64,000 bases of DNA from Bianquea renquensis (GCF_014384895.1 NZ_JACRSQ010000018.1:15453-79452), one strand, 5' to 3'. Counted from the first letter of the stretch, positions 44,712-53,508 are shown. Program-made: numbers and translations. The notes: a model not told the origin generated them from the letters alone.

Positions 44712-45551
44712 ATGAATTCTTTTGACCAGAGTAAATATGAAACGTTATCTGTCATTTCAGTGGAGATAAGCAAAATACGCCCGAATCCTTACCAGCCGCG
44801 ACGCTCCTTTGATAATCTGGCGCTAGGGGAACTGGCGCAGTCCATCAAGGAACACGGCGTCATGCAGCCCATAAGCGTTCGAACGCTAGGGGATGGATAT
44901 GAACTCATTGCGGGCGAGAGGCGCCTTCGCGCGTCTCAGTTGGCTGGCTTGACTATGATTCCTGCCATCGTGGTGGATATAACCGATCAGGAGAGTGCTG
45001 TTCTAGCCTTGATCGAGAATATTCAGCGGCAGGATTTGAACTATTTTGAAGAGGCACAGGGGTATCTGAATTTGATTGAGGATTATGATCTCCGTCAAGA
45101 ACAGATTGCGAAGATGATGGGGAAGAGTCAGTCCACCATTGCAAATAAACTTCGCCTGCTGAAGCTCTCACCACAAATTCAAAAGGATTTGATGGAAAAT
45201 GGTCTGACAGAACGGCATGCTCGCGTTCTGTTAAAGCTTCCAGATGAAGCGCTACAGCGAAAGGTGCTGCATCAAGTGATTGAGGAGAATCTAACGGTTA
45301 AGCACACGGAGGAGCTCGTTGAAGCTGTACTGGATCGTATCCTGAAAAAGGAGCAGAAGAAGGAAGAGGAGGCAGACAGCGAGACGGCGGGAAAGCAGAA
45401 GATCAAGCGCTACATAAAAGACATCCGCTTGTTTACCAATACGGTGCAAAAGGCGGTTACCTATATGAAGGATGCGGGCGTGCCTGTGGAAGTTGATGAG
45501 GAGAAGAACGGCGATTATTATGAAATGATTATTCGAGTTCCATATAAATAA
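44712..45551 (+). CDS. noc: Nucleoid occlusion protein Noc (ParB family)
   Basis: A 279-residue ParB-like CTPase/DNA-binding protein: EISKIRPNPYQPRRSFDN, the CTP-binding region YELIAGERRLRASQLAG and ENIQRQDLNYFEEAQGY, and a helix-turn-helix RQEQIAKMMGKSQSTIANKLRLLKL. Its place right after rsmG and apart from parA identifies it as Noc rather than ParB. Two near-consensus Noc-binding sites lie at 58789 and 61767. Confidence 0.88.
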   Translation: MNSFDQSKYETLSVISVEISKIRPNPYQPRRSFDNLALGELAQSIKEHGVMQPISVRTLGDGYELIAGERRLRASQLAGLTMIPAIVVDITDQESAVLALIENIQRQDLNYFEEAQGYLNLIEDYDLRQEQIAKMMGKSQSTIANKLRLLKLSPQIQKDLMENGLTERHARVLLKLPDEALQRKVLHQVIEENLTVKHTEELVEAVLDRILKKEQKKEEEADSETAGKQKIKRYIKDIRLFTNTVQKAVTYMKDAGVPVEVDEEKNGDYYEMIIRVPYK

Positions 45552-45566
45552 GGAGGTCAGCATTGG

Positions 45567-45998
45567 ATGCTGAAAGGAATCTGGAAGGGGCCGGGCGAAG
45601 ATCTGGGGGAGGCACATGGGATCCGTCGGGAGGTCTTTGTCGAGGAACAGAAAGTGGACCCTTCGCTGGAATGGGATGCGCTGGATGAGAAGGCCGACCA
45701 CCTCCTGATCTATGATGGGCAAGAGCCCATCGCTACCGGGAGGATGCGGAAGGGAAAGAATGGCGTCTATACCTTTGAAAGGATCGCAGTGCGCAAACCG
45801 TACCGGGGACAGCATATCGGGGAATTCCTGATGAAGATTATGATCAACGAGGCTTTTGAAAGGGGAGGGCTGCAAGGGGTAGTGCATGCACAGGTGCAAG
45901 CTCAGGGTTTCTATGAGAAGCTTGGATTTTCGGTGGAGGGAGAATGCCATATAAGCGCAGGAATCGAGCATGTATACATGATTCGGTCCTTGGTATGA
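45567..45998 (+). CDS. GNAT family N-acetyltransferase
   Basis: A 143-residue acetyltransferase. It reads RREVFVEEQKVDPSLEWDALDEKADHLL, then FERIAVRKPYRGQHIGEFLM (acetyl-CoA pyrophosphate loop) and AQVQAQGFYEKLGFSVEGE, the pattern of YjcF/ElaA-like small GNATs. The acceptor is unknown. It follows noc by 15 bases with AAGGAGG and ends before a strong bidirectional terminator. Confidence 0.85.
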   Translation: MLKGIWKGPGEDLGEAHGIRREVFVEEQKVDPSLEWDALDEKADHLLIYDGQEPIATGRMRKGKNGVYTFERIAVRKPYRGQHIGEFLMKIMINEAFERGGLQGVVHAQVQAQGFYEKLGFSVEGECHISAGIEHVYMIRSLV

Positions 45999-46068
45999 GA
46001 AATCGCGATACCGCTATAGTGGGAGTCGTATCCATGCCGAAAGCGCATGGAGATTGATGCATGTAATG

Positions 46069-46111
46069 AAAAAAGACGGGGAAAAGCAATCGCTTCTTGG
46101 CCGTCTTTTTT
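46069..46111. terminator. Bidirectional terminator between GNAT and hydrolase genes
   Basis: AAAAAAGACGG (46069-46079) is exactly complementary to CCGTCTTTTTT (46101-46111), giving T-runs on both strands for the two converging genes. Confidence 0.88.
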
Positions 46112-46177
46112 GGTGGCTGTATGGCAGCTGCCTGAATTCAGCTTGTCGTTTGGTCCTGTTTTGATGAGTTCTGATCG

Positions 46178-47125
46178 CTAGGAAAAATAAAAGTGGCAGA
46201 TGGATAAAAATTCGTCCGGCGCTTCAAGCCAGGGAAGGCCTGCACTGGGAGACATGAGTTCGACCTCGATAGAGGAGTTGATATCCTCTAATCTTTGTTT
46301 CTGTTGTTTGAAATGCAATAAATCTCCGCTTAGGATGACATAGAGATCATGGTCAATTTTTGCTAAAGGCCGGATAATGTCTGCATCCATGTAATGGGTC
46401 AAATAGGAGAAATAAGCGTATTTTGCGCTGGACCCCTTACAATGCGCGCTCTCCCAGATTTCCGTTAGCATGGTAGGCGTGAGGTCGATGCCGCGATTCT
46501 GGTATTGCCGCCGCAATATGGGACGTGATGTCAGGAGATTGTAGATAAAGGTTCCCACGATGTGCGTCTCTAAAAGCAGTCGGGAGAGTCTAGAGAGAAA
46601 GCCAGGGCTAGGCGCTCCCTCCACGGTGTTGCATGGATTGACAAATAGCAGTTTACGGTAGAAGTTGGGCTGCATTTGGCAGGCTAATGAGCAGAAGGTG
46701 CAGGACAGGGAATCCGCGATTACGTCAACAGGAGATTTAACGACTTGCTCGATGAAGTCATTGAGAAGCTGGACATAGAAGTAGGCTGTAAAGGTAATCA
46801 TCGGTTTATCAGAGCGGCCAAAGCCTGGCAGGTCAAGGGTGTACACGCGATGGCAGGCGGCTAAGTTTTCGGAGAGTGTTCGCATCATATGCTCTCCCGC
46901 TCCTGGATAAATGCCGTGAATTAAAAGAACAGGTGTCCCTGTACCACGGACAGTATAAAAGACATCACCGTATCTCCAATGGAAAAGATTCCCAGGTTCA
47001 TGCTCAAGAAGATGATCAGAGGTGGCACGGCGAAATACAATGGCATTGATGCCCGCTAGAATACCTAAACCTGCGGTGATGGCGCCAGCGGTGGTTAGAA
47101 TCTTTTTGTATATTGAGGACTTCAT
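46178..47125 (-). CDS. Alpha/beta-fold hydrolase with N-terminal membrane anchor
   Basis: A 315-residue protein: a basic start and one hydrophobic helix (ILTTAGAITAGLGILAGINAIVF), then an alpha/beta hydrolase core with oxyanion strand VLLIHGIYPGAGEH and YTLDLPGFGRSDKP. The nucleophile elbow reads ADSLSC in place of the usual GxSxG, keeping the Ser but with Ala and Ser at the glycine positions. The late His lies in DEFLSICHFYFS. Substrate unknown. ATG after AAAGGATG. Confidence 0.82.
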   Translation of the reverse strand: MKSSIYKKILTTAGAITAGLGILAGINAIVFRRATSDHLLEHEPGNLFHWRYGDVFYTVRGTGTPVLLIHGIYPGAGEHMMRTLSENLAACHRVYTLDLPGFGRSDKPMITFTAYFYVQLLNDFIEQVVKSPVDVIADSLSCTFCSLACQMQPNFYRKLLFVNPCNTVEGAPSPGFLSRLSRLLLETHIVGTFIYNLLTSRPILRRQYQNRGIDLTPTMLTEIWESAHCKGSSAKYAYFSYLTHYMDADIIRPLAKIDHDLYVILSGDLLHFKQQKQRLEDINSSIEVELMSPSAGLPWLEAPDEFLSICHFYFS

Positions 47126-47217
47126 AGTTTCATCCTTTCTGCTCCGTTAAACGGACTTCAATGAAGTTTATAATTTATTATCTACCACTTTAAACGAAAT
47201 TGCAATATCTATTTATA

Positions 47218-47410
47218 TTTTTTTACCCTATTATGAAATTGTAAAGTTCGCGGAACGCGAACTTTTTTATCCTATTGGGAAAGTCCGCCGCGAGGCGGAC
47301 ATAATTTCGAAGAACCGAAGGTACTTCTAAAGTTCGCGGAACGCGAACTTTTTTACCCTATTATGAAAGTCCGCCGCGAGGCGGACATAATTTCGAAGAA
47401 CCGAAGGTAC
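47218..47410. repeat. Tandem modular hairpin repeats (two full 86-bp-spaced copies and a partial)
   Basis: Full copies start at 47243 and 47329. Each has hairpin 1 AGTTCGCG-GAA-CGCGAACT followed by T6, hairpin 2 GTCCGCC-GCGA-GGCGGAC, and module 3 TTCGAAGAACCGAAGG. A partial copy (T-run plus ACCCTATTATGAAA) precedes at 47218-47238. A related single copy lies inverted at 27089-27140. The remaining part of the 370-bp gap holds the argS promoter. Confidence 0.88.
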
Positions 47411-47437
47411 TTTACTGAACAGGGGATAAAGTATATC

Positions 47438-47466
47438 TGGACAAAAAACGCGGAACCTAGTATAAT
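47438..47466 (+). promoter_or_regulatory. argS promoter
   Basis: TGGACA (47438-47443), a 17-bp spacer and TATAAT (47461-47466), 30 bases before the argS start. I see no T-box in front of it. Confidence 0.75.
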
Positions 47467-47496
47467 AATGGGTATCGATATAGGAAAGGGAGACAA

Positions 47497-49203
47497 ATGA
47501 TGGGTATTCGTGAGTATGTAGGTTCAGAGTTTGCTAAGATCCTTCCCGAACTTTCATTGGAACAGATAAACACGATTATAGAAGCACCAAAGGAAAAGGC
47601 GATGGGGGATTATGCATTTCCCTGTTTTCGCCTGGCGAAAGATTTTCGGAGAGCTCCGGCGGTTATTGCACAGGAGATTGCACAGAGGGCCGAGTCACTG
47701 GATTTTTTTGAGAAGGTGGAGGCCGTCGGACCTTATGTCAATATGTTTATATCGCGGGAGAAATTGGCTTCCATTATTTTAGAGGAATACAACGCCAGCG
47801 AGTGCTTTGGTTCATCAAAGGAGGGCGCGGGAAAGACGATCGTGCTTGATTATTCGTCAATCAATATCGCAAAACCCTTCCATATTGGCCATCTTCGCAC
47901 CACTGTCATTGGAAATTCTATTCATAAGCTCTATCAGTTTTTAGGATACAAGACGGTTCGAATCAATCATTTGGGGGATTGGGGCACACAGTTTGGAAAG
48001 ATGGCGGTAGCCTATGAGATGTGGGGCGACCCTCAGCTTGTAGAACAGAAAGGAATCCGAGGCTTGTTAGAATTGTATGTTCGGTTCCATGATGAGGCTA
48101 AGGAGGATCCTTCATTAGACGATAAGGCCAGAGAGTACTTTTCTAGAATGGAGCAGGGGGATGAACATGTCTTGTCTCTCTGGCGGAAATTTGTCGATAT
48201 TAGTCTAAAAGAGGTATCGAGGGTCTATGACCTATTGGATGTACAGTTTGACTCCTACAATGGGGAGAGTTTCTACAACGATAAAATGGAACGTCCGATC
48301 CAAGAGTTAAAGGATAAGGGATTGCTGGTGGAGAGCGAAGGGGCAATGATCGTAGATCTGTCGGATTCCGATATGCCACCTTGTATTGTCCTAAAAAAGG
48401 ATGGCAGTACGCTGTACGCGACAAGGGATATTGCCGCCGCCATCTATCGAAAGGAAACCTATGACTTTGATAAATGTATCTATGTAACGGCCTTCGACCA
48501 GGGGCTGCATTTTGCCCAGGTTTTTAAAGTTCTTGAGAAAATGGGGTATTCCTGGAGTAAAGATTTGGTTCATGTGCCCTATGGGCTCGTTAGCCTAGAG
48601 TCAGGTAAGCTGTCAACTCGCGGTGGAAACGTTGTTTTTCTCGAAGATCTGTTGACGGAGGCGATTCAGAAGACCCGTGATATTATCCGTGAGAAAAATC
48701 CTGATCTTGATAACATAGAGGAGGTTGCCAGGCAGGTGGGAGTTGGCGCTGTGGTGTTTCATGATCTATTTAACAACCGAATCAAGGATGTTACGTTTTC
48801 ATGGGATAAGGTGCTGAATTTTGATGGCGAGACGGGACCCTATGTTCAATACACTTTTGCCAGAGCTTCAAGTATTCTACGGAAAGCGCAATGGGCGAAG
48901 ACTGAGATGAACAAGATAAACCCGGCATGTCTGATTGATCAATATTCTCAGGACCTGTTGAAATTGATCGAGATCTTTCCGCAGAGAGTTCGGGAGGCGG
49001 CAGATAAGCTGGAGCCATATATTATGACTCGATATACGGTGGCGGTCGCTACGGCATTTAATAAATTTTATCATGAAAACTCAATTTTGGGTGCAGAGAA
49101 TGAGGAATTGCGGGCGGCAAGGCTCGGCTTAACCGCCATGGTTGCGCATATCTTGCAAAGTGGACTCGACCTTATTGGAGTTAAAGCGCCTGAAAAAATG
49201 TAG
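47497..49203 (+). CDS. argS: Arginyl-tRNA synthetase
   Basis: A 568-residue class I synthetase: N-terminal Arg-tRNA add-on domain, the HIGH-type motif NIAKPFHIGHLRTTVIGN (about 127-144), a KMSKS-equivalent region SLESGKLSTRGGNVVFLEDL, and a DALR anticodon domain ending RLGLTAMVAHILQSGLDLIGVKAPEKM. It charges tRNA-Arg. The start is ATGATG at 47497 after GGGAGAC; either Met could serve. Confidence 0.95.
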   Translation: MMGIREYVGSEFAKILPELSLEQINTIIEAPKEKAMGDYAFPCFRLAKDFRRAPAVIAQEIAQRAESLDFFEKVEAVGPYVNMFISREKLASIILEEYNASECFGSSKEGAGKTIVLDYSSINIAKPFHIGHLRTTVIGNSIHKLYQFLGYKTVRINHLGDWGTQFGKMAVAYEMWGDPQLVEQKGIRGLLELYVRFHDEAKEDPSLDDKAREYFSRMEQGDEHVLSLWRKFVDISLKEVSRVYDLLDVQFDSYNGESFYNDKMERPIQELKDKGLLVESEGAMIVDLSDSDMPPCIVLKKDGSTLYATRDIAAAIYRKETYDFDKCIYVTAFDQGLHFAQVFKVLEKMGYSWSKDLVHVPYGLVSLESGKLSTRGGNVVFLEDLLTEAIQKTRDIIREKNPDLDNIEEVARQVGVGAVVFHDLFNNRIKDVTFSWDKVLNFDGETGPYVQYTFARASSILRKAQWAKTEMNKINPACLIDQYSQDLLKLIEIFPQRVREAADKLEPYIMTRYTVAVATAFNKFYHENSILGAENEELRAARLGLTAMVAHILQSGLDLIGVKAPEKM

Positions 49204-49221
49204 AGAAAGAGGTGTAATGTT

Positions 49222-49292
49222 GCTATTTGTGTCGGAGCGTCACAAATAGCCGTGGTGGCAGAATTGCCCGTCGCTAACGCTCCAGAATGGAG
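49222..49292 (+). promoter_or_regulatory. Leader with hairpin, possible pseudoknot and Shine-Dalgarno sequestration
   Basis: GCTATTTGTG (49222-49231) pairs perfectly with CACAAATAGC (49241-49250). Seven of the nine loop bases, GGAGCGT (49234-49240), complement ACGCTCC (49277-49283). The end of that segment, CTCCA (49280-49284), can instead pair with TGGAG (49288-49292), which is the ribosome site of the lipid kinase. The two pairings exclude each other, the layout of a translational switch. Confidence 0.5.
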
Positions 49293-49298
49293 ATTTAT

Positions 49299-50213
49299 AT
49301 GCAGGAAGTTATCTTACTATATAATCCGAAAGCTGGCGATACCTATTTTCGTTTTGAATTAGATGAATTTATCGCGGTTTTTAATACTGCCGGTTATGAT
49401 ACGCGGATTTTCAGAAGCCGTGCGAAGGGGGATATGGCCGCCTATTTGCTAAAAGCCGATCTCTCCAATGTGGCGGCTGTGTTTGTCGCCGGTGGAGATG
49501 GATCCATTAATGAAGTTGTCAATGGCTTGATGAATTGTAAACACAAAGTGCCATTGGGCGTAATACCAGCGGGCACCTCAAATGATTTTGCCAGGAGTCT
49601 TGGATTTCCCTCAGAATATGAGAAATGCATCAACCTGTTAGCGAATATGCAGATGGAAGATGTGGATGTGGGATGTGTCAATGGACGTTACTTCATCAAT
49701 GTATGCGGCGCAGGATTGTTTACCAATGTATCACAGACTGTTAATATCGATTTGAAGAATTTGATTGGAAAGATGGCATATTATTTAAAGGGGGCGGGAC
49801 AACTTCCCAGCTTTCGGCCGTTTAAATTGCGCGTTGAGGCAAACGGTGAAGTGTATGAGGATAACTTTATTTTGTTTTTAGTTTTAAATTCTGGTTCAGC
49901 TGGTGGATTTAAACTTGCGACAGACGCTGCGCTGGACGATGGACTTTACGATTTTGTTGGAATTCGCCAGGTTTCGCTTCCAGAAATGACGCTTCTGCTT
50001 GTTCGAATGCTAAAAGGTGAACATTTGAAGGATAAATCCGTGTTACATTTACAGTCGAACCATTTTTTGATTTCATCGGAGAATATACAGGATGATTTGC
50101 GCGAATCCGATGTTGACGGTGAGAGCGGCCCATTGCTGCCCTTGGAGATTGATGTTAAACCGAAAGCGCTGAGCCTGATTGTCAATCGACAGAATTTAAT
50201 TGTTGCTGAGTGA
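49299..50213 (+). CDS. Diacylglycerol kinase-family lipid kinase (YegS/BmrU-like)
   Basis: A 304-residue kinase with the DAGK catalytic pattern: ILLYNPKAGD, FVAGGDGSINEVVNGL and GVIPAGTSNDFARSLGFP, followed by the beta-sandwich C-terminal domain (DALDDGLYDFVGIRQ). It would phosphorylate a lipid such as diacylglycerol at the membrane. The ATG at 49299 is six bases after GGAG, and that site can be masked by the leader hairpin; an ATG at 49287 overlaps the site. Confidence 0.88.
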   Translation: MQEVILLYNPKAGDTYFRFELDEFIAVFNTAGYDTRIFRSRAKGDMAAYLLKADLSNVAAVFVAGGDGSINEVVNGLMNCKHKVPLGVIPAGTSNDFARSLGFPSEYEKCINLLANMQMEDVDVGCVNGRYFINVCGAGLFTNVSQTVNIDLKNLIGKMAYYLKGAGQLPSFRPFKLRVEANGEVYEDNFILFLVLNSGSAGGFKLATDAALDDGLYDFVGIRQVSLPEMTLLLVRMLKGEHLKDKSVLHLQSNHFLISSENIQDDLRESDVDGESGPLLPLEIDVKPKALSLIVNRQNLIVAE

Positions 50214-50258
50214 AGTAGTGAAGCGGGTAAACGGCGTTAGAGTGGCTGATTTATAAAA

Positions 50259-50274
50259 TGTTCCACGTGGAACA
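50259..50274. promoter_or_regulatory. parS: parS centromere site 1
   Basis: TGTTCCACGTGGAACA, a perfect 16-bp palindrome of the parS type bound by ParB, located in the leader of the parAB operon. Confidence 0.93.
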
Positions 50275-50302
50275 ATAGGTGCCGAATAAAAGCGGATATC
50301 AT

Positions 50303-50318
50303 TGTTCCACGTGGAACA
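50303..50318. promoter_or_regulatory. parS: parS centromere site 2
   Basis: A second identical TGTTCCACGTGGAACA, 44 bp from the first (about four helical turns), so both lie on the same face of the DNA. It is followed by a T-run. Confidence 0.93.
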
Positions 50319-50376
50319 TTTTTGTGTCTTACCATACAAGATATAAAGATATCATAATCTTTTTAAGAAAACGTAT

Positions 50377-50404
50377 TTGTTTCTGCCTTAAACTATGATA
50401 TAAT
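50377..50404 (+). promoter_or_regulatory. parA promoter
   Basis: TTGTTT (50377-50382), a 16-bp spacer and TATAAT (50399-50404), about 50 bases before the GTG start of parA and downstream of both parS sites. Confidence 0.6.
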
Positions 50405-50454
50405 AAACTATATCATGGCATGAAGCCATGTAAAAGCAATAGGGAGGTGAGAGC

Positions 50455-51228
50455 GTGGGGAAAATCGTTGCCGTTGCGAATCAAAAGGGTGGAGTTGGAA
50501 AGACGACGACGACTGTCAATCTGGCCGCATGTTTAGCGGATAAAGATAAAGCAATTCTTGTTGTGGATATGGATCCACAGGGTAATGCGAGCAGTGGATT
50601 TGGTATTAATAAAGATACACTAGAGAAAACGAGCTATGAGCTTCTTCTAGGTGATGCCGAGTTAACAGAGTGCAAAATCAATTTGCCTGAATTTAAATTA
50701 GAAATTATACCCGCAAGTATGGATTTAGCTGGAGCGGAAGTTGAATTGATTGGGATTAACCGCCGCGAGTTTCTTTTAGCAAACCATTTGAAGAAGGTAA
50801 AAGAGTATTATGATTTTATACTAATTGACTGTCCGCCGTCGCTGAATATGCTCACAATCAATGCGTTTTGTGCGGCCGATTCTGTCTTAGTGCCGATCCA
50901 ATGTGAATTCTATGCATTAGAAGGACTGAGTCAACTGATTAATACAATCAACCTTGTAAAGAAACGGCTGAATCCGGCAGTAGAAATTGAAGGCATTTTA
51001 TTTACCATGTACGATAATCGTACCAACCTCTCAAATCAAGTTGTGGAAGAAGTGCGAGGATATATGCCCAGCAAAACATATAATACGATCATACCGAGAA
51101 ATGTCAGGCTAGGGGAAGCCCCGAGCTATGGACAGCCGATTATATACTACGACGATCGCTCCAAAGGAGCCGAAAGTTATCGCAGTTTGGCGGCAGAATT
51201 TTTAGAACATAACGGGAGGCTATCATGA
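50455..51228 (+). CDS. parA: Chromosome partitioning ATPase ParA (Soj)
   Basis: A 257-residue deviant-Walker ATPase: VANQKGGVGKTTTTVNLAA with the signature Lys, VVDMDPQGNASSGFG and LIDCPPSLNMLTINA. It forms ATP-dependent dimers on DNA and moves ParB-parS complexes from the origin; it may also influence DnaA as Soj does in Bacillus. The start is GTG after AGGGAGGTGA. It overlaps parB by four bases. Confidence 0.95.
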   Translation: MGKIVAVANQKGGVGKTTTTVNLAACLADKDKAILVVDMDPQGNASSGFGINKDTLEKTSYELLLGDAELTECKINLPEFKLEIIPASMDLAGAEVELIGINRREFLLANHLKKVKEYYDFILIDCPPSLNMLTINAFCAADSVLVPIQCEFYALEGLSQLINTINLVKKRLNPAVEIEGILFTMYDNRTNLSNQVVEEVRGYMPSKTYNTIIPRNVRLGEAPSYGQPIIYYDDRSKGAESYRSLAAEFLEHNGRLS

Positions 51229-52118
51229 AGAAAAGAGGATTGGGTAAAGGGTTGGATGCTCTCATTGGTCCTGACCTTGAGGAGATTGAAAAGCAACCCC
51301 ATGAGTCGAACCGCGAGGGTGACGCATCGGATAATCCGGTTATGATGGTTGATATCTATCAAGTGGAACCCGACCGCGAACAGCCGCGGAAAGATTTCGA
51401 TGAGGAGAAGCTTGAAGAATTAGCTGAATCAATACGCCAATACGGCGTTCTACAGCCGCTGTTGGTACAGAAGAAGGATGAGTACTATAAGATTATTGCC
51501 GGTGAGCGAAGATGGCGGGCGGCGAAACTGGCAGGAGTTCATGAGGTTCCAATTATAATAAAAGACTATACTCAGGAAGAGACATTGGAGATTTCTCTGA
51601 TTGAAAATATTCAACGGCAGGATCTAAATCCAATTGAAGAGGCACGAGCCTATGAGAGATTGCTCAGAGAGTACCACTTGACGCAGGAAGAGATTGCACA
51701 GAGGGTTGGAAAAAGCCGGTCTGCCATCGCCAACTGCCTTCGATATCTCAACTTACAGGAACAAGTGCAGAGCATGATGATGGAAGGTGTTTTGTCGGCC
51801 GGTCATGCGAAAGTTTTATTGGGAATTGAGGATAGGGAACTCCAATACACTCTAGCATTGCGGGTCATGGATGAAGACTTGAGCGTGCGCCAGCTGGAGA
51901 AGGTATTGCAACAGATGAAAAAGAGTCAGCCTCAAGCGGCTCCTCCCGCCTCAGCAAATCCAATTTATCACTCGGTTGAGGAGCGGATGAAGGAGGTGCT
52001 GGGCACTAAGGTCATCGTGACACAGGGGAAGAAAAAGGGAAAGATCGAAATCGAATACTACTCGGATGAAGACCTGGACCGGCTTCTGACTTTATTCGAC
52101 AGTATAAAACAGTTTTAG
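51225..52118 (+). CDS. parB: Chromosome partitioning protein ParB (Spo0J)
   Basis: A 297-residue CTP-dependent clamp: KRGLGKGLDALIG N-terminus typical of ParB, IYQVEPDREQPRKDFDEEKL, GERRWRAAKLAGVHEVPII (CTP site), ENIQRQDLNPIEEARAY, a helix-turn-helix (LTQEEIAQRVGKSRSAIANCLRYL) and a C-terminal dimer domain. It binds the two parS sites upstream of parA and spreads. The ATG overlaps the parA stop (ATGA). Confidence 0.95.
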   Translation: MKKRGLGKGLDALIGPDLEEIEKQPHESNREGDASDNPVMMVDIYQVEPDREQPRKDFDEEKLEELAESIRQYGVLQPLLVQKKDEYYKIIAGERRWRAAKLAGVHEVPIIIKDYTQEETLEISLIENIQRQDLNPIEEARAYERLLREYHLTQEEIAQRVGKSRSAIANCLRYLNLQEQVQSMMMEGVLSAGHAKVLLGIEDRELQYTLALRVMDEDLSVRQLEKVLQQMKKSQPQAAPPASANPIYHSVEERMKEVLGTKVIVTQGKKKGKIEIEYYSDEDLDRLLTLFDSIKQF

Positions 52119-52141
52119 ACAAAAGTGGGAGGATACACGAA

Positions 52142-52648
52142 GTGGAGATAATTCTAAGTTTCGTCGAAGCCAATATTGTTTGGTTCATGGCAGGCGTTTT
52201 GGCGTTGCTGATTCTTTTCTGCATTCTATTGGTGATGAATCTTGTAAAATTCAAAAAGCTTCGGAGACGCTATGAAGCATTTATGCAGGGACAGGATGGG
52301 AAAGCCCTGGAATATGTGCTTGCGGACTGCGCTGAGAAGGTGAATCTGAACCAAGACGAGGTACAAAATTTGAAACGGTATGTGGCGGGAACCGTGGAGC
52401 GAAAAGTCAACAACAGCCTATATAAATCAAAGATGCTCCGCTACAATGCATTTGAGGGAATGGGAGGAGATTTATCCTTCGTCTGGGTCTTGTTGGACGA
52501 TGGGAACAATGGCTACATCTTAAATAACATACATAATCGAGAGGGTGGATATATGTATGCGAAGATCGTGAAAGAGGGAAACTGTGAACAGCGGTTATCC
52601 CCGGAGGAGGAGCAGGTCCTGAGGGATGTGGTGGCTCAGCGCCTCTAG
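52142..52648 (+). CDS. DUF4446 family protein
   Basis: A 168-residue protein with one N-terminal membrane helix (VWFMAGVLALLILFCILLVMNL) and a soluble domain containing KSKMLRYNAFEGMGGDLSFVWVLLDDGNNGYIL, the DUF4446 core. The family commonly follows parB in Clostridia; function unknown. It starts with GTG, 23 bases after parB. Confidence 0.88.
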   Translation: MEIILSFVEANIVWFMAGVLALLILFCILLVMNLVKFKKLRRRYEAFMQGQDGKALEYVLADCAEKVNLNQDEVQNLKRYVAGTVERKVNNSLYKSKMLRYNAFEGMGGDLSFVWVLLDDGNNGYILNNIHNREGGYMYAKIVKEGNCEQRLSPEEEQVLRDVVAQRL

Positions 52649-52665
52649 CAGGAGGATAAAAGGGA

Positions 52666-53508
52666 ATGGTAGAAAAGACATATAAAGCCATCGGTGTCGA
52701 TCTGGATGAGACTTTATTGGATACAGAGAAGAGAATCTCTGCTACGAACCGGGCTTGTATTGGACAGGCAAGGGAGCACAACTGTCGGATTATCGTATGC
52801 TCCGGGAGGGCACCGGCCGCTATGCGAAGATATATCGATGAGTTGGGGCCGTGGGACAAGGAGGATGTCTACATTGCGTTGAATGGCTGTATGATGTTTA
52901 AGGCGGCGACCCATGAGGCGGTAGAGGCGAATTTCTTTCCCTATGAGTATGCGGCGGACTTCATCGAGATCGCTAGACGGAACCAGAGCTCCCTCAACCT
53001 CCACCTCTATCGAGACGACGAGTATTATGTGGAACGCAGGGACGAGACAACGGATGTCTACGAGGCAAGGACTGGAACAGAGGCCAAGCTTGTGAGCGAT
53101 TTGCATGAAGTGGTAGATGAACGCCTCCTAAAGCTTGTCTTTATAACGAAATCCCCCCAGGGACTCCGGATGGTTCAAAATAATATAGGCTCTGCGCTTC
53201 CCGCGGAGGTGAAGGGGTTTATATCCTCCTCCACAAAGGCACCATATCTATATGAAGTAGTGCCATCGAATATAAACAAAGGAATTGCAATGGAGAGAGC
53301 AGTACATCGATTATCCCTAGGGATGGAGGATGTGATTTGCATAGGTGACAGTTACAACGATATTCCAATGATTCAGAGGGCGGGCCTGGGAGTCGCAGTA
53401 GCCAATGCGGAGGACCCCATCAAGGAGAGCGCGGACTATGTCACGAAAAGAACCAATGATCAAGATGCGGTGACAGAAGTAATCAAACGATTTATACTTG
53501 TGGAATAA
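52666..53508 (+). CDS. Cof-type HAD-IIB family phosphatase
   Basis: A 280-residue HAD hydrolase: motif I GVDLDETLLDTE (nucleophile Asp), motif II VCSGR, a type IIB cap, a Lys motif near INKGIAMER and motif III ICIGDSYNDIPMIQRAG. It probably removes phosphate from a sugar phosphate or cofactor; substrate unknown. It is the last protein gene of the parA operon, 17 bases after DUF4446. Confidence 0.92.
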   Translation: MVEKTYKAIGVDLDETLLDTEKRISATNRACIGQAREHNCRIIVCSGRAPAAMRRYIDELGPWDKEDVYIALNGCMMFKAATHEAVEANFFPYEYAADFIEIARRNQSSLNLHLYRDDEYYVERRDETTDVYEARTGTEAKLVSDLHEVVDERLLKLVFITKSPQGLRMVQNNIGSALPAEVKGFISSSTKAPYLYEVVPSNINKGIAMERAVHRLSLGMEDVICIGDSYNDIPMIQRAGLGVAVANAEDPIKESADYVTKRTNDQDAVTEVIKRFILVE

